Shown here: piece after piece, positions 1-6,194 of the stretch
Layout: every line of letters starts with the position of its first letter
Position numbering within the stretch: the first letter of the stretch is position 1
Source of the DNA: Halomonas sp.
GTDB lineage: Bacteria; Pseudomonadota; Gammaproteobacteria; Pseudomonadales; Halomonadaceae
Reading direction: 5' to 3'
Assembly: GCA_003560175.1 (NCBI GenBank)
Contig: PWIZ01000165.1
Span: 1-8,612 of the forward strand
DNA: 8,612 nt
Notes under the pieces: generated by a model
What the model saw: the letters and a program-made list of their open reading frames with translations, nothing else
What the model was told of the DNA's origin: nothing
Database searches by the model: none
Made by a program: the position numbers and the translations under genes

Positions 1-1320
1 CAGGAGATCCACCAGCTAGCCTTCTTCGATCCCCTTACCGGCCTGCCCAACCGGCGCCTGATGATCGACCGTCTGGAGGTGGCGCTCAAGGACAGCTATC
101 GCAACGGCCAGTTCGGCGCGCTGCTGTTCCTCGATCTGGACCGCTTCAAGCAGGTCAACGACACCCTCGGTCATCACGCCGGTGACCAGCTGCTCCAGGA
201 GGTAGCCCAGCGGCTGGAGGGGGTGCTGCGAGATACCGATACCGTCGCACGGCTGGGCAGCGACGAGTTCGCCGTGCTGCTCCATGACCTCGGGACCGAG
301 GAAGAGGAGGTGGCGGTGATCGCCGAGCGGGTCGCCAACAAGCTGCTGGCGGTGATGCAGGCGCCGATGCGCCTCGGCGAGGAGCGCCCCGGCGAGGAGC
401 GCCTCAGCGTGTCGGTGAGTATCGGCCTGACCCTCTACCGTGACCACGAGACCACCCTCGACGATATCCTGCAGCAGGCCGACATGGCGCTGTTTCAGGC
501 CAAGGTGGGGGGGCGCAACACCCTGGCCTTCTTCGACCCCGCGATGCAGGTGCGCCTGCAGGTCCGCGCGCGGCTCGAGACGGACCTGCGACAGGCGCTG
601 CCCAACGATGAGCTGCGTCTGCACTACCAGCGCCAGGTAGACGAGCGAGGCGCCGTTGTCGGGGTCGAGGCCTTGCTGCGCTGGCAGCACCCCGTGCGTG
701 GGCTGGTCTCGCCCGGGGAGTTCATTCCCCTGGCCGAGGAGAATCGGCTGATCGTGCCGATCGGCCACTGGGTACTGGAGACCGCCTGCCGGCAGCTGGC
801 AGCCTGGGCCGAGGACCCGGCGCGGGCGGCGCTGAGCCTCTCCGTCAACGTCAGCCCGCGACAGTTTCGCGAACCGGACTTCGTCGAGCGCGTGCTGGAG
901 GTCCTCGAGGCGACCGGCGCCCCGGCCTCTCGCCTCAAGCTCGAGGTGACCGAGAGTCTGTTGCTCGAGGCGAGGGATCAGGCGCGCCGCCGCATGCTGG
1001 AGCTCCGCGAGCGGGGCGTATGCTTTGCCTTGGACGACTTCGGCACCGGCTACTCGTCGCTTGCCTATCTCAAGCGGCTGCCGCTGGATCAGCTCAAGAT
1101 CGACCAGTCCTTCGTGGATGACCTGCTCGAGGACAAGGCCAGCGAAGCGATCGTCGCCAGTATCATCGCCCTGGCTCAGAGCTTGCAGCTGGAAGTGGTC
1201 GCCGAGGGGGTAGAGTGCACAGCGCAGCGAGACTGGCTGGTGGCGCATGGCTGTCGAATCCTTCAGGGCTACCTGTTCGGGCGGCCGGTGCCGGTGGAGG
1301 CCCTCGAACTCGATCACTGA
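1..1320 (+). CDS. GGDEF-EAL cyclic-di-GMP signalling protein, 5' end outside window
   Basis: The reading frame is open from base 1 to the TGA at 1318, giving 439 C-terminal residues. The GGDEF domain begins at the edge with DPLTGLPNRR (about residues 10-19, window numbering). It keeps the metal and nucleotide residues of FLDLDRFK (D45) and N53/D62, and an RxxD inhibitory site (RDTD) five residues before the signature. The signature itself is GSDEF (residues 86-90), with Ser at the second Gly, so cyclase activity is uncertain. The EAL domain (about 195-435) has the usual catalytic set: E223 in EALLRW, N283, E315 and E318, D345-D346 in DDFGTGYSSL, K366, E402 and Q422. Spacing matches active phosphodiesterases, so c-di-GMP hydrolysis to pGpG is likely. 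Any PAS, membrane or sensory domain lies upstream and cannot be seen. The ATG at base 61 is inside the GGDEF domain and is not the start. The gene converges on the CoA-transferase with a 9-base gap and no visible terminator. Confidence 0.95.
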   Translation, partial: QEIHQLAFFDPLTGLPNRRLMIDRLEVALKDSYRNGQFGALLFLDLDRFKQVNDTLGHHAGDQLLQEVAQRLEGVLRDTDTVARLGSDEFAVLLHDLGTEEEEVAVIAERVANKLLAVMQAPMRLGEERPGEERLSVSVSIGLTLYRDHETTLDDILQQADMALFQAKVGGRNTLAFFDPAMQVRLQVRARLETDLRQALPNDELRLHYQRQVDERGAVVGVEALLRWQHPVRGLVSPGEFIPLAEENRLIVPIGHWVLETACRQLAAWAEDPARAALSLSVNVSPRQFREPDFVERVLEVLEATGAPASRLKLEVTESLLLEARDQARRRMLELRERGVCFALDDFGTGYSSLAYLKRLPLDQLKIDQSFVDDLLEDKASEAIVASIIALAQSLQLEVVAEGVECTAQRDWLVAHGCRILQGYLFGRPVPVEALELDH

Positions 1321-1329
1321 GGCAAGGCG

Positions 1330-3312
1330 TCAGCCATCGCCGTCGTGGAGGTGGGCCTCGGCCTCGGCGGCGCTCTGGTAGATATGCGGGGCCACGGCCC
1401 GGGCCTCCAAAGCGTGGCCCAGCTTGCGGCGCATGAAGCCGCTGGTGGTATAGCGGGTCACTCGGCTATAGAAACGCTCCTCCAAGCCACGCACCATCGC
1501 GGTGTAGGCGCCCAGCACCGCGTCGTCGATGCGGCAGTGGTCGTAGTTGACCACTGCATAGACTCGTCGGCCGAGCGGTGCGAGCCGGGCCTCCACCTCC
1601 CGCTCGATGGCGTTCACGTCCACCAGGGCGTCGATGCGCAGGTTCTCGAAGTCGATGAACAGCACCTCGTTCGCCGCGTCCAGATGGAACCGCTGTGCCA
1701 GCGGGCGCTCGAGCAGCGTCTCGCGCAGGCCCATGGGCGCCTCCTGGAAGATACGCGGGTCCATCATCGCCGGCGGCTCGGGCAGCAGCGGCGTGAAGCC
1801 CATCTGCGCCAGAATGTCGCGCTCCAGCTCTACCCCCGGGGCGATCTCGACGAGAGCGAGGCCCTCGGGGGTGAGTTCGAACACGCAGCGCTCGGTCACG
1901 TAGAGCACCGGCTTGTCGTCGGCGGCGGCCAGCATGCCGCTGAAGGTGCGCTGCTCCACCTCGGCGACGAACTTGGGCTCGCCGCCCTCGGGCAGGCGCA
2001 GCCGTCCGTCGACGATCTCCAGGGCTTCACGGCTGGCCGTGAAGGTGCCCATGAACACCACCCGGCGGGCGTTCTGGCTGATGTTGATGAAGCCACCGGC
2101 GCCGGCCAGGCGGCTGCCGAAGCGCGAGACGTTGACGTTGCCAGCGGCGTCGGCCTGGGCCATGCCCAGAAAGGCGATGTCCAGGCCGCCGCCGTCGTAG
2201 AAGTCGAACTGGGCGGGCTGGTCGATGATCGCCTGGGTGTTGAGGGCGGCGCCGAAGTCGAGCCCGCCGGCGGGCAGGCCGCCGATCACGCCGGGTTCGG
2301 CGGTCAGCGTCACCAGTTCCAGCATCCGTTCTTCGCTGGCCACCGCGCTGATTCCCTCTGGCATGCCGATGCCCAGGTTCACCACGCTGTTGGGCGTGAG
2401 CTCGAAGGCGGCGCGCCGAGCGATGATCTTGCGCGCCGAGAGGGCCATGGGCTCCGGCGCGGCCATGGGCGTGCGCAGCTCGCCGGAGTAGGCCGGGTTG
2501 TAGAAGGTGCTGAAGGTCTGCCAGTGGTGATCGGGATCATCGCAAACCACTACGCAGTCCACCAGCACCCCGGGAATGCGTACGTCCTTGGGGTGCAGGG
2601 TGCCGGGTTCGGCCAGCCGCTCCACCTGGACGATCACCAGGCCGCCGGAGTTGCGCACCGCGGTGGCGATGGCCAGCGCCTCCAGCACCAGCGCCTCCCG
2701 CTCCATGGTCACGTTCCCCAGGGTGTCGGCGGTGGTCCCCCGCAGCAGCGCCACCTGCAGCGCCAGCGCCGGGTAGAAGAGGAACTCCTCGCCGTCGATC
2801 GTCATCAGCCGCACGCGCTCCTCGGTGCTGATGGCGTTGATCCGACCGCCCTCTAGGCGCGGGTCGACGAAGGTGCCGAGCCCCACACGGGTCAGGGTGC
2901 CGGGCTTGCCGGCGGCGATGTCGCGGAACAGGTGGGAGATCACTCCCTGGGGCAGGTTCCAGGCCTGGATGCGCCCCTCGATGGCGAGGCGCTGCAGCGC
3001 TGGAACCAACCCCCAGTGACCGCCGATCACCCGTCCTACCAGTCCCTCGTGGCCTAGGTGGTTGAGGCCGCGGGTCTTGCCATCGCCCTGGCCCGCGGCA
3101 TACATCAGGGTCAGGTCGCGGGGCTGGCCGGTCTCGAGGAAGCGCGCCTCCAGGGCCACCGCCAGGTGCTCGGCGAAGCCGATGCCGACGAAGCCACCGG
3201 TGGCCACGGCATCGCCGTTTCGGATCAGCTCCACCGCCTCGCGGGCCGAGACCACCTTGCCCTTGGGGCTGAAGGGGCGGTCGGTGAGTAGTGGGTGAGT
3301 GCGGCGTGCCAT
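1330..3312 (-). CDS. Family I acyl-CoA:acetate/3-ketoacid CoA-transferase with extra C-terminal domain
   Basis: This 660-residue cytoplasmic enzyme probably moves CoA between acyl-CoA and short-chain or 3-keto acids through a glutamyl-CoA thioester. An N-terminal CoA-transferase half (about 13-280) is followed by a second half (about 290-510) containing [10 protein letters not shown] (311-320). The likely catalytic glutamate is E339 in AEPGVIGG; the family motif is E-x-G, with Ser or Asn common at the middle position in propionate CoA-transferases and Pro here. Next come [10 protein letters not shown] (374-383) and [10 protein letters not shown] (404-413). The fold resembles YdiF/Pct proteins of about 520-530 residues, so the last 130 residues (about 528-660, bases 1731-1333) are an added domain. 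The ATG is supported by GAGGA eight bases upstream (3321-3325 on the plus strand). The gene is a single unit divergent from umuD. The substrate cannot be told from sequence: acetate, propionate, acetoacetate and 3-hydroxybutyrate are all possible. Confidence 0.9.
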   Translation of the reverse strand: MARRTHPLLTDRPFSPKGKVVSAREAVELIRNGDAVATGGFVGIGFAEHLAVALEARFLETGQPRDLTLMYAAGQGDGKTRGLNHLGHEGLVGRVIGGHWGLVPALQRLAIEGRIQAWNLPQGVISHLFRDIAAGKPGTLTRVGLGTFVDPRLEGGRINAISTEERVRLMTIDGEEFLFYPALALQVALLRGTTADTLGNVTMEREALVLEALAIATAVRNSGGLVIVQVERLAEPGTLHPKDVRIPGVLVDCVVVCDDPDHHWQTFSTFYNPAYSGELRTPMAAPEPMALSARKIIARRAAFELTPNSVVNLGIGMPEGISAVASEERMLELVTLTAEPGVIGGLPAGGLDFGAALNTQAIIDQPAQFDFYDGGGLDIAFLGMAQADAAGNVNVSRFGSRLAGAGGFINISQNARRVVFMGTFTASREALEIVDGRLRLPEGGEPKFVAEVEQRTFSGMLAAADDKPVLYVTERCVFELTPEGLALVEIAPGVELERDILAQMGFTPLLPEPPAMMDPRIFQEAPMGLRETLLERPLAQRFHLDAANEVLFIDFENLRIDALVDVNAIEREVEARLAPLGRRVYAVVNYDHCRIDDAVLGAYTAMVRGLEERFYSRVTRYTTSGFMRRKLGHALEARAVAPHIYQSAAEAEAHLHDGDG

Positions 3313-3334
3313 GGCGGGAGTCCTCTCGGCGGAC

Positions 3335-3356
3335 GTTATTGTTGTCGTTGTTGTCG
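3335..3356 (-). promoter_or_regulatory. A-rich ARN/CA-type leader motif of the CoA-transferase mRNA
   Basis: Read on the minus strand, the leader holds ACAACAACG, ACAACAATAACG repeats ending 22 bases before the ATG and 9 bases before the ribosome binding site. The segment AACAATAA fits the AAnAANAA catabolite-activity motif to which Hfq (with Crc in Pseudomonas) binds through A-R-N triplets. The motif and its distance are seen directly. Post-transcriptional catabolite repression is an inference, and a Crc homologue in this organism is not shown. It could also be a neutral low-complexity leader. Confidence 0.4.
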
Positions 3357-3380
3357 TGCGAGGCGCTCTCCGGCGCCCTG

Positions 3381-3395
3381 ATGCTACGTTAGCAT
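3381..3395. repeat. Perfect 6-3-6 inverted repeat, possible operator
   Basis: ATGCTA-CGT-TAGCAT has two perfect 6-base arms around a 3-base centre. It sits between the umuD promoter and the CoA-transferase leader, 69 bases upstream of the CoA-transferase start. This is a typical place for a dimeric repressor or activator of the CoA-transferase gene. No regulator gene is adjacent in this window, so the binding protein is unknown. Confidence 0.45.
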
Positions 3396-3396
3396 G

Positions 3397-3412
3397 TCGC
3401 TCCGTTGAGCGA
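3397..3412. repeat. Perfect 6-4-6 inverted repeat next to the first
   Basis: TCGCTC-CGTT-GAGCGA has two perfect 6-base arms with a 4-base centre, and begins one base after the neighbouring 15-base palindrome. As RNA it would form a small GC-rich hairpin at the far 5' end of a CoA-transferase transcript, or it may be a second DNA site. There is no U-tract on either strand, so it is not an intrinsic terminator. Confidence 0.35.
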
Positions 3413-3424
3413 GGGGCGAGTCAT

Positions 3425-3453
3425 TTGCCAAGCGGTTCTCGCTGCCTGATACT
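3425..3453 (+). promoter_or_regulatory. Sigma70-like promoter of umuDC
   Basis: TTGCCA (3425-3430) and GATACT (3448-3453) are separated by 17 bases, close to the TTGACA/TATAAT consensus with optimal spacing. Transcription would begin near 3460. The -10 hexamer is overlapped by the LexA box, so bound LexA would block RNA polymerase. Confidence 0.65.
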
Positions 3454-3469
3454 GTATGAAAACACAGTC
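3450..3469 (+). promoter_or_regulatory. LexA (SOS) box upstream of umuD
   Basis: TACTGTATGAAAACACAGTC contains the invariant CTGT-N8-ACAG core and matches 15 of 20 positions of the E. coli consensus TACTGTATATATATACAGTA. It overlaps the -10 element and ends 14 bases before the umuD ATG. This is the expected place for tight SOS repression of a mutagenic polymerase. It is the only full LexA box I found in the window. Confidence 0.88.
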
Positions 3470-3472
3470 TAC

Positions 3473-3480
3473 AGGAGGTG
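3473..3480 (+). promoter_or_regulatory. Ribosome binding site deciding the umuD start
   Basis: AGGAGGTG is a near-perfect anti-Shine-Dalgarno match. It places the start at ATG 3484 (five bases after GGAGG). An in-frame GTG at 3478 lies inside this site and so cannot be the start. Confidence 0.8.
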
Positions 3481-3483
3481 TTC

Positions 3484-3942
3484 ATGTCGCTCTCTCATCG
3501 AACGAGGATCCGCGTCGTCGGTCGGGCCGCCAGTGAGGGGGTGGGGCCGCCCCGGCCGCTGATGGGCTGTCGAGTGCGGGCGGGCTTTCCTAGCCCCGCC
3601 GACGATCATCTGGACGCCGAGATCGACCTGCACGCCCACGTGGTGAAGCGTCCGGCGGCTACCTATTTCGTGCGCGCCGAGGGTGACTCCATGCACGGTG
3701 ACGGCATTCATCACGGCGACCTGCTGGTGGTGGACCGTAGCCTGGAGCCGCTGCCCGGGCGAGTGATCGTTATCGCCCTGGAGGGGGAGCCCACCGTCAA
3801 GCGCCTGGAGCGACGCGGAAGCGGGGTATGGCTGGTGGCCAGCAACCCGCGTTTTGCGCCGATTCCCCTGGCCGGGCGCGAGTGCGAGGTGTGGGGCGTG
3901 GTCACTCATGTGGTGCATGACCTGCTGGGGCGGGCGCCATGA
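3484..3942 (+). CDS. umuD: UmuD, self-cleaving subunit of DNA polymerase V
   Basis: This 152-residue S24/LexA-type protease-fold protein is processed to UmuD' when stimulated by RecA filaments; UmuD'2 joins UmuC as translesion polymerase V. The cleavage region reads [10 protein letters not shown], with the scissile bond at A33-G34, an Ala-Gly pair as in LexA and not the Cys-Gly of E. coli UmuD. The catalytic dyad is S69 (GDSM) and K106 (TVKRL). The distances from cleavage site to Ser (36) and from Ser to Lys (37) equal those of E. coli. GDLLVVD (78-84) and the [11 protein letters not shown] tail are also typical. The N-terminal arm is about nine residues longer than in E. coli (139 residues total there). 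The stop overlaps the umuC start. It is controlled by the LexA box just upstream. Confidence 0.95.
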   Translation: MSLSHRTRIRVVGRAASEGVGPPRPLMGCRVRAGFPSPADDHLDAEIDLHAHVVKRPAATYFVRAEGDSMHGDGIHHGDLLVVDRSLEPLPGRVIVIALEGEPTVKRLERRGSGVWLVASNPRFAPIPLAGRECEVWGVVTHVVHDLLGRAP

Positions 3943-5216
3943 TCGCTCTGGTCGACGGCAACAACTTCTACGTGAGCTGCGAGCGGGCCTTCGACCCGCG
4001 CCTGGCGGGGCGACCGGTGGGCGTGCTCTCCAACAACGACGGCTGCGTGGTGGCCCGCTCCCAGGAGCTCAAGGCGCTGGGGGTGGCCATGGGGGCGCCC
4101 CTGCACCTGCTGCCGCCCGATGTGCGCCGCCAGGCGGTCCTGCTCTCCAGCAACTATGCGCTCTATGGCGACATGTCACGGCGGGTCAACCAGGTCCTGG
4201 CGGAGTTCTCGCCGGACGTGGAGCCCTACTCCATCGACGAGAGCTTCGTGGGCTTTGACGGCTTTCCCGAGGAGGGGCTGGAGGCCCACTGCCGCGCCCT
4301 GCGCGAGACCGTGGGTCGCTGGGCCGGGATCCCCGTGGGGGTCGGCCTGGCGTCGACCCGGGTGCTGGCCAAGTTGGCCAACCGCCTGGCCAAGCGCGAG
4401 CCGGCCTTCGAGGGAGTCTGCCGGTTGGATGCCGACGATGAGGCGACCCATCGGGCGCTGGCGGCTTGTCCGGTGGAGGATCTCTGGGGCGTGGCCCGCC
4501 GCAGCGCCGAGCGGCTGGCACTGATGGGTATCACCACCGCCTGGGAGTTGCGCGAGGCCGACCCGCGCTGGGTGCGCAGCCACTTCTCGCTGGTGATGGA
4601 GCGCCTGGTCTGGGAACTGCGCGGCCGTCCGGCTATCGTGCTCGACGACATGAGCGAGCCGCGCCGGCGCTTGCTGGTGTCGCGCTCCTTTGGCAGGCTC
4701 ACCGGCGAGCGCCACGAGCTCGAGGCGGCGATCCGCCAGCACGCTGCCCGTGCCGGTGAGAAGCTGCGCCGCCAGGGCAGCCTGGCCCGGGCGGTGCAGG
4801 TGTTCGTGCGCACCTCGCCCTTCCTGGTCGGGGAGCCCCAGTACCGCAACGCCGCCCTGGTGGCGCTGCCGGCCCCCAGCGCCGACAGCCGTGAGCTGCT
4901 GGCGGCGGCTCGCCGCGCCCTGGCCGCCATCTTCCTTGAGGGCTACCGCTACCAGAAGTGCGGCGTCATGTTGCTCGACCTGATGGAGACCGAGCGCGCC
5001 CAGCCCTCGTTGCTGGAGACACCAGCGGACGATGCTCGCCGCGCGCGCAGCCAGCGGTTGATGGCCACCCTGGACCGGCTCAACCGCGAGATGGGGCGCG
5101 ACACCGTGCGCTTCGGCTTGCCTCGCCCGGGCAACCCCTGGGCGCTGCGCTGCGAGCGGCGCACACCGCGTTATACCACCCGTTGGAGCGAGCTGATGCG
5201 GGTCAAGACGAGCTGA
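3939..5216 (+). CDS. umuC: UmuC, Y-family catalytic subunit of DNA polymerase V
   Basis: This 425-residue protein (E. coli UmuC has 422) is an error-prone translesion polymerase that extends past abasic sites and UV lesions during SOS. The palm metal ligands are D6 in [11 protein letters not shown] and D100-E101 in YSIDESF. Y11 is at the place of the known UmuC steric-gate tyrosine. Other family signatures are [10 protein letters not shown] (32-41), [15 protein letters not shown] (134-148), and a little-finger region starting near 245 with SRSFG. QPSLL (355-359) is a probable sliding-clamp binding motif corresponding to QLNLF in E. coli, with the last aromatic residue replaced by Leu. The C-terminus [12 protein letters not shown] is typical. 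ATG 3939 overlaps the umuD stop as ATGA, so translation is probably coupled; only a weak G-rich ribosome site precedes it. No frame damage is visible. Confidence 0.96.
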   Translation: MIALVDGNNFYVSCERAFDPRLAGRPVGVLSNNDGCVVARSQELKALGVAMGAPLHLLPPDVRRQAVLLSSNYALYGDMSRRVNQVLAEFSPDVEPYSIDESFVGFDGFPEEGLEAHCRALRETVGRWAGIPVGVGLASTRVLAKLANRLAKREPAFEGVCRLDADDEATHRALAACPVEDLWGVARRSAERLALMGITTAWELREADPRWVRSHFSLVMERLVWELRGRPAIVLDDMSEPRRRLLVSRSFGRLTGERHELEAAIRQHAARAGEKLRRQGSLARAVQVFVRTSPFLVGEPQYRNAALVALPAPSADSRELLAAARRALAAIFLEGYRYQKCGVMLLDLMETERAQPSLLETPADDARRARSQRLMATLDRLNREMGRDTVRFGLPRPGNPWALRCERRTPRYTTRWSELMRVKTS

Positions 5217-5245
5217 GCAACACTCTGGCAGAATGGGATGTTGTG

Positions 5246-5311
5246 GGGGCAAGCAGCGGATCACGAGTTCGCTACACTGGGCCGAGGCATGTCAGAGGCG
5301 AGGCTTGCCCC
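5246..5311. repeat. Separated 9-base perfect inverted repeat between umuC and the dehydrogenase
   Basis: GGGGCAAGC (5246-5254) and GCTTGCCCC (5303-5311) are exact reverse complements, 48 bases apart. The enclosed stretch includes TACACT (5273-5278), a possible -10 element without a good -35. The arms could bring together two sites or close a long RNA stem, but no U-tract follows, so it is not a standard terminator. It may be coincidence in GC-rich DNA. Confidence 0.3.
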
Positions 5312-5332
5312 ATGGCGGGACTATCATCGTCA

Positions 5333-5337
5333 AGGAG
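5333..5337 (+). promoter_or_regulatory. Ribosome binding site deciding the dehydrogenase start
   Basis: AGGAG lies eight bases before ATG 5346. This favours that ATG over the second in-frame ATG at 5352 (14 bases away) and over upstream in-frame codons from 5238, which lack a ribosome site and would add an N-terminus unlike the family. Confidence 0.65.
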
Positions 5338-5345
5338 AGTTATTT

Positions 5346-6098
5346 ATGCGCATGCAGGGCAAGAGTGTCATCGTCACCGGCGGGGCCAGCGGCATCGGCC
5401 TGGCCAGCGTGGAGCGCTGCCTGGAGGAGGGGGCCAGCGTGGTGATCGCCGACCTCAAAGGCAGTGAAGGGGCCTCCCGCGCGGCGGAACTGGACGGAAA
5501 ATACGCCGGAACCTGCCTGTTCAAGGCCTGTGACGTCACCGATACCGTCCAAGTCGACCGCCTGTTCGTGGAAACCGTGGACGAGCTCGGCGGCGTGGAC
5601 TCAGTGTTCAACAATGCCGGCATCGGCGGTGTCACGCCGTCGGATGAGGTCAGCGACGAGGAGTTTCTGCGCATCATCGACATCAACCTCAGCGGTGTAT
5701 TCCGGGTGGCCCGGGCCGCACTCAGGGTGATGTATCGACAGGGTAGCGGCAGCATCGTCAACTGCGCCTCCATTCTCGGCGTGTTCGGCCAGTCCCAGAC
5801 CGCCGCCTACACCGCCGCCAAGGGGGGCGTGGTCAACATGACTCGTAGCCTGGCCATCGAGGCGGCCCCGAAGGGCGTGCGGGTCAATGCCATCGGCCCC
5901 GGCTATATCGATACGCCGCTGCTCGAGGCACTGGATGACGAGATGCTCCAGGGGTTGATCAGTCTGCATCCCATCGGCCGACTGGGCCGCTCCGAGGAGG
6001 TGGCCAATGCCTTCCTGTTCCTGGCCAGCGAGGAGGCGAGCTTCGTCACCGGTACTACTCTGATGGTCGACGGGGGCTTTACCGCCGGCAAGTCCTGA
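5346..6098 (+). CDS. Classical SDR-family NAD-dependent oxidoreductase
   Basis: This 250-residue protein is a soluble classical short-chain dehydrogenase/reductase. It has the cofactor loop TGGASGIG (11-18), an acidic D36 at the end of beta-2 (VVIADL) that favours NAD(H) over NADP(H), D63-V64 contacting adenine, and NNAG at 89-92. The catalytic tetrad is N114, S142, Y155 and K159 (YTAAK). GPGYIDTP (184-191) and the C-terminal TGTTLMVDGGF complete the pattern. Length and motifs are complete, with no membrane segment or signal peptide. The substrate cannot be deduced: the family includes hydroxyacyl, sugar and secondary-alcohol dehydrogenases. The gene stands alone, 129 bases after umuC and about 96 bases before the nuclease-PDZ gene. 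TATCAT at 5322-5327 could be a -10 element, but there is no matching -35. Confidence 0.92.
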   Translation: MRMQGKSVIVTGGASGIGLASVERCLEEGASVVIADLKGSEGASRAAELDGKYAGTCLFKACDVTDTVQVDRLFVETVDELGGVDSVFNNAGIGGVTPSDEVSDEEFLRIIDINLSGVFRVARAALRVMYRQGSGSIVNCASILGVFGQSQTAAYTAAKGGVVNMTRSLAIEAAPKGVRVNAIGPGYIDTPLLEALDDEMLQGLISLHPIGRLGRSEEVANAFLFLASEEASFVTGTTLMVDGGFTAGKS

Positions 6099-6142
6099 GC
6101 GTTGATGGCGGAGCAGCGCCACGGCTGCCATCCTGACGGGAC

Positions 6143-6176
6143 ACCGCCGTCTGTGGCGGTCGGGCCGTGGCCGCCA
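6143..6176 (+). promoter_or_regulatory. Overlapping alternative hairpins in the nuclease-PDZ leader
   Basis: ACCGCC (6143-6148) pairs perfectly with GGCGGT (6155-6160). The overlapping TGGCGG (6154-6159) also pairs perfectly with CCGCCA (6171-6176). The two stems share the same bases and are mutually exclusive. The second ends five bases before the ribosome site GAGGAG (6182-6187). There is no U-tract, so neither is a clear terminator for the upstream dehydrogenase gene. A role in translation control is speculative. Confidence 0.3.
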
Positions 6177-6194
6177 GCATAGAGGAGTCCTGGC

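Noticed and set aside
16..1317. A 433-codon open frame on the minus strand opposite the GGDEF-EAL gene
   Set aside because: The plus-strand frame carries unmistakable GGDEF and EAL motifs. The minus frame has no recognisable motifs and exists because GC-rich codons leave few stops on the other strand.
1318..1332. Shared bidirectional terminator between the two convergent genes
   Set aside because: Only nine bases separate the stops, and no hairpin with a U-tract was seen on either strand nearby.
1345..2856. A 503-codon open frame on the plus strand opposite the CoA-transferase
   Set aside because: His/Gln/Val/Ala-rich translation with no domain signatures, lying fully inside a convincing minus-strand enzyme gene. 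It is a shadow of that gene's codon bias.
3478..3480. GTG as the umuD start
   Set aside because: It lies inside the AGGAGGTG ribosome site; ATG 3484 has the proper spacing.
4176..5264. A 362-codon minus-strand open frame opposite umuC
   Set aside because: Composition is typical of an antisense shadow, and umuC is intact with all catalytic residues.
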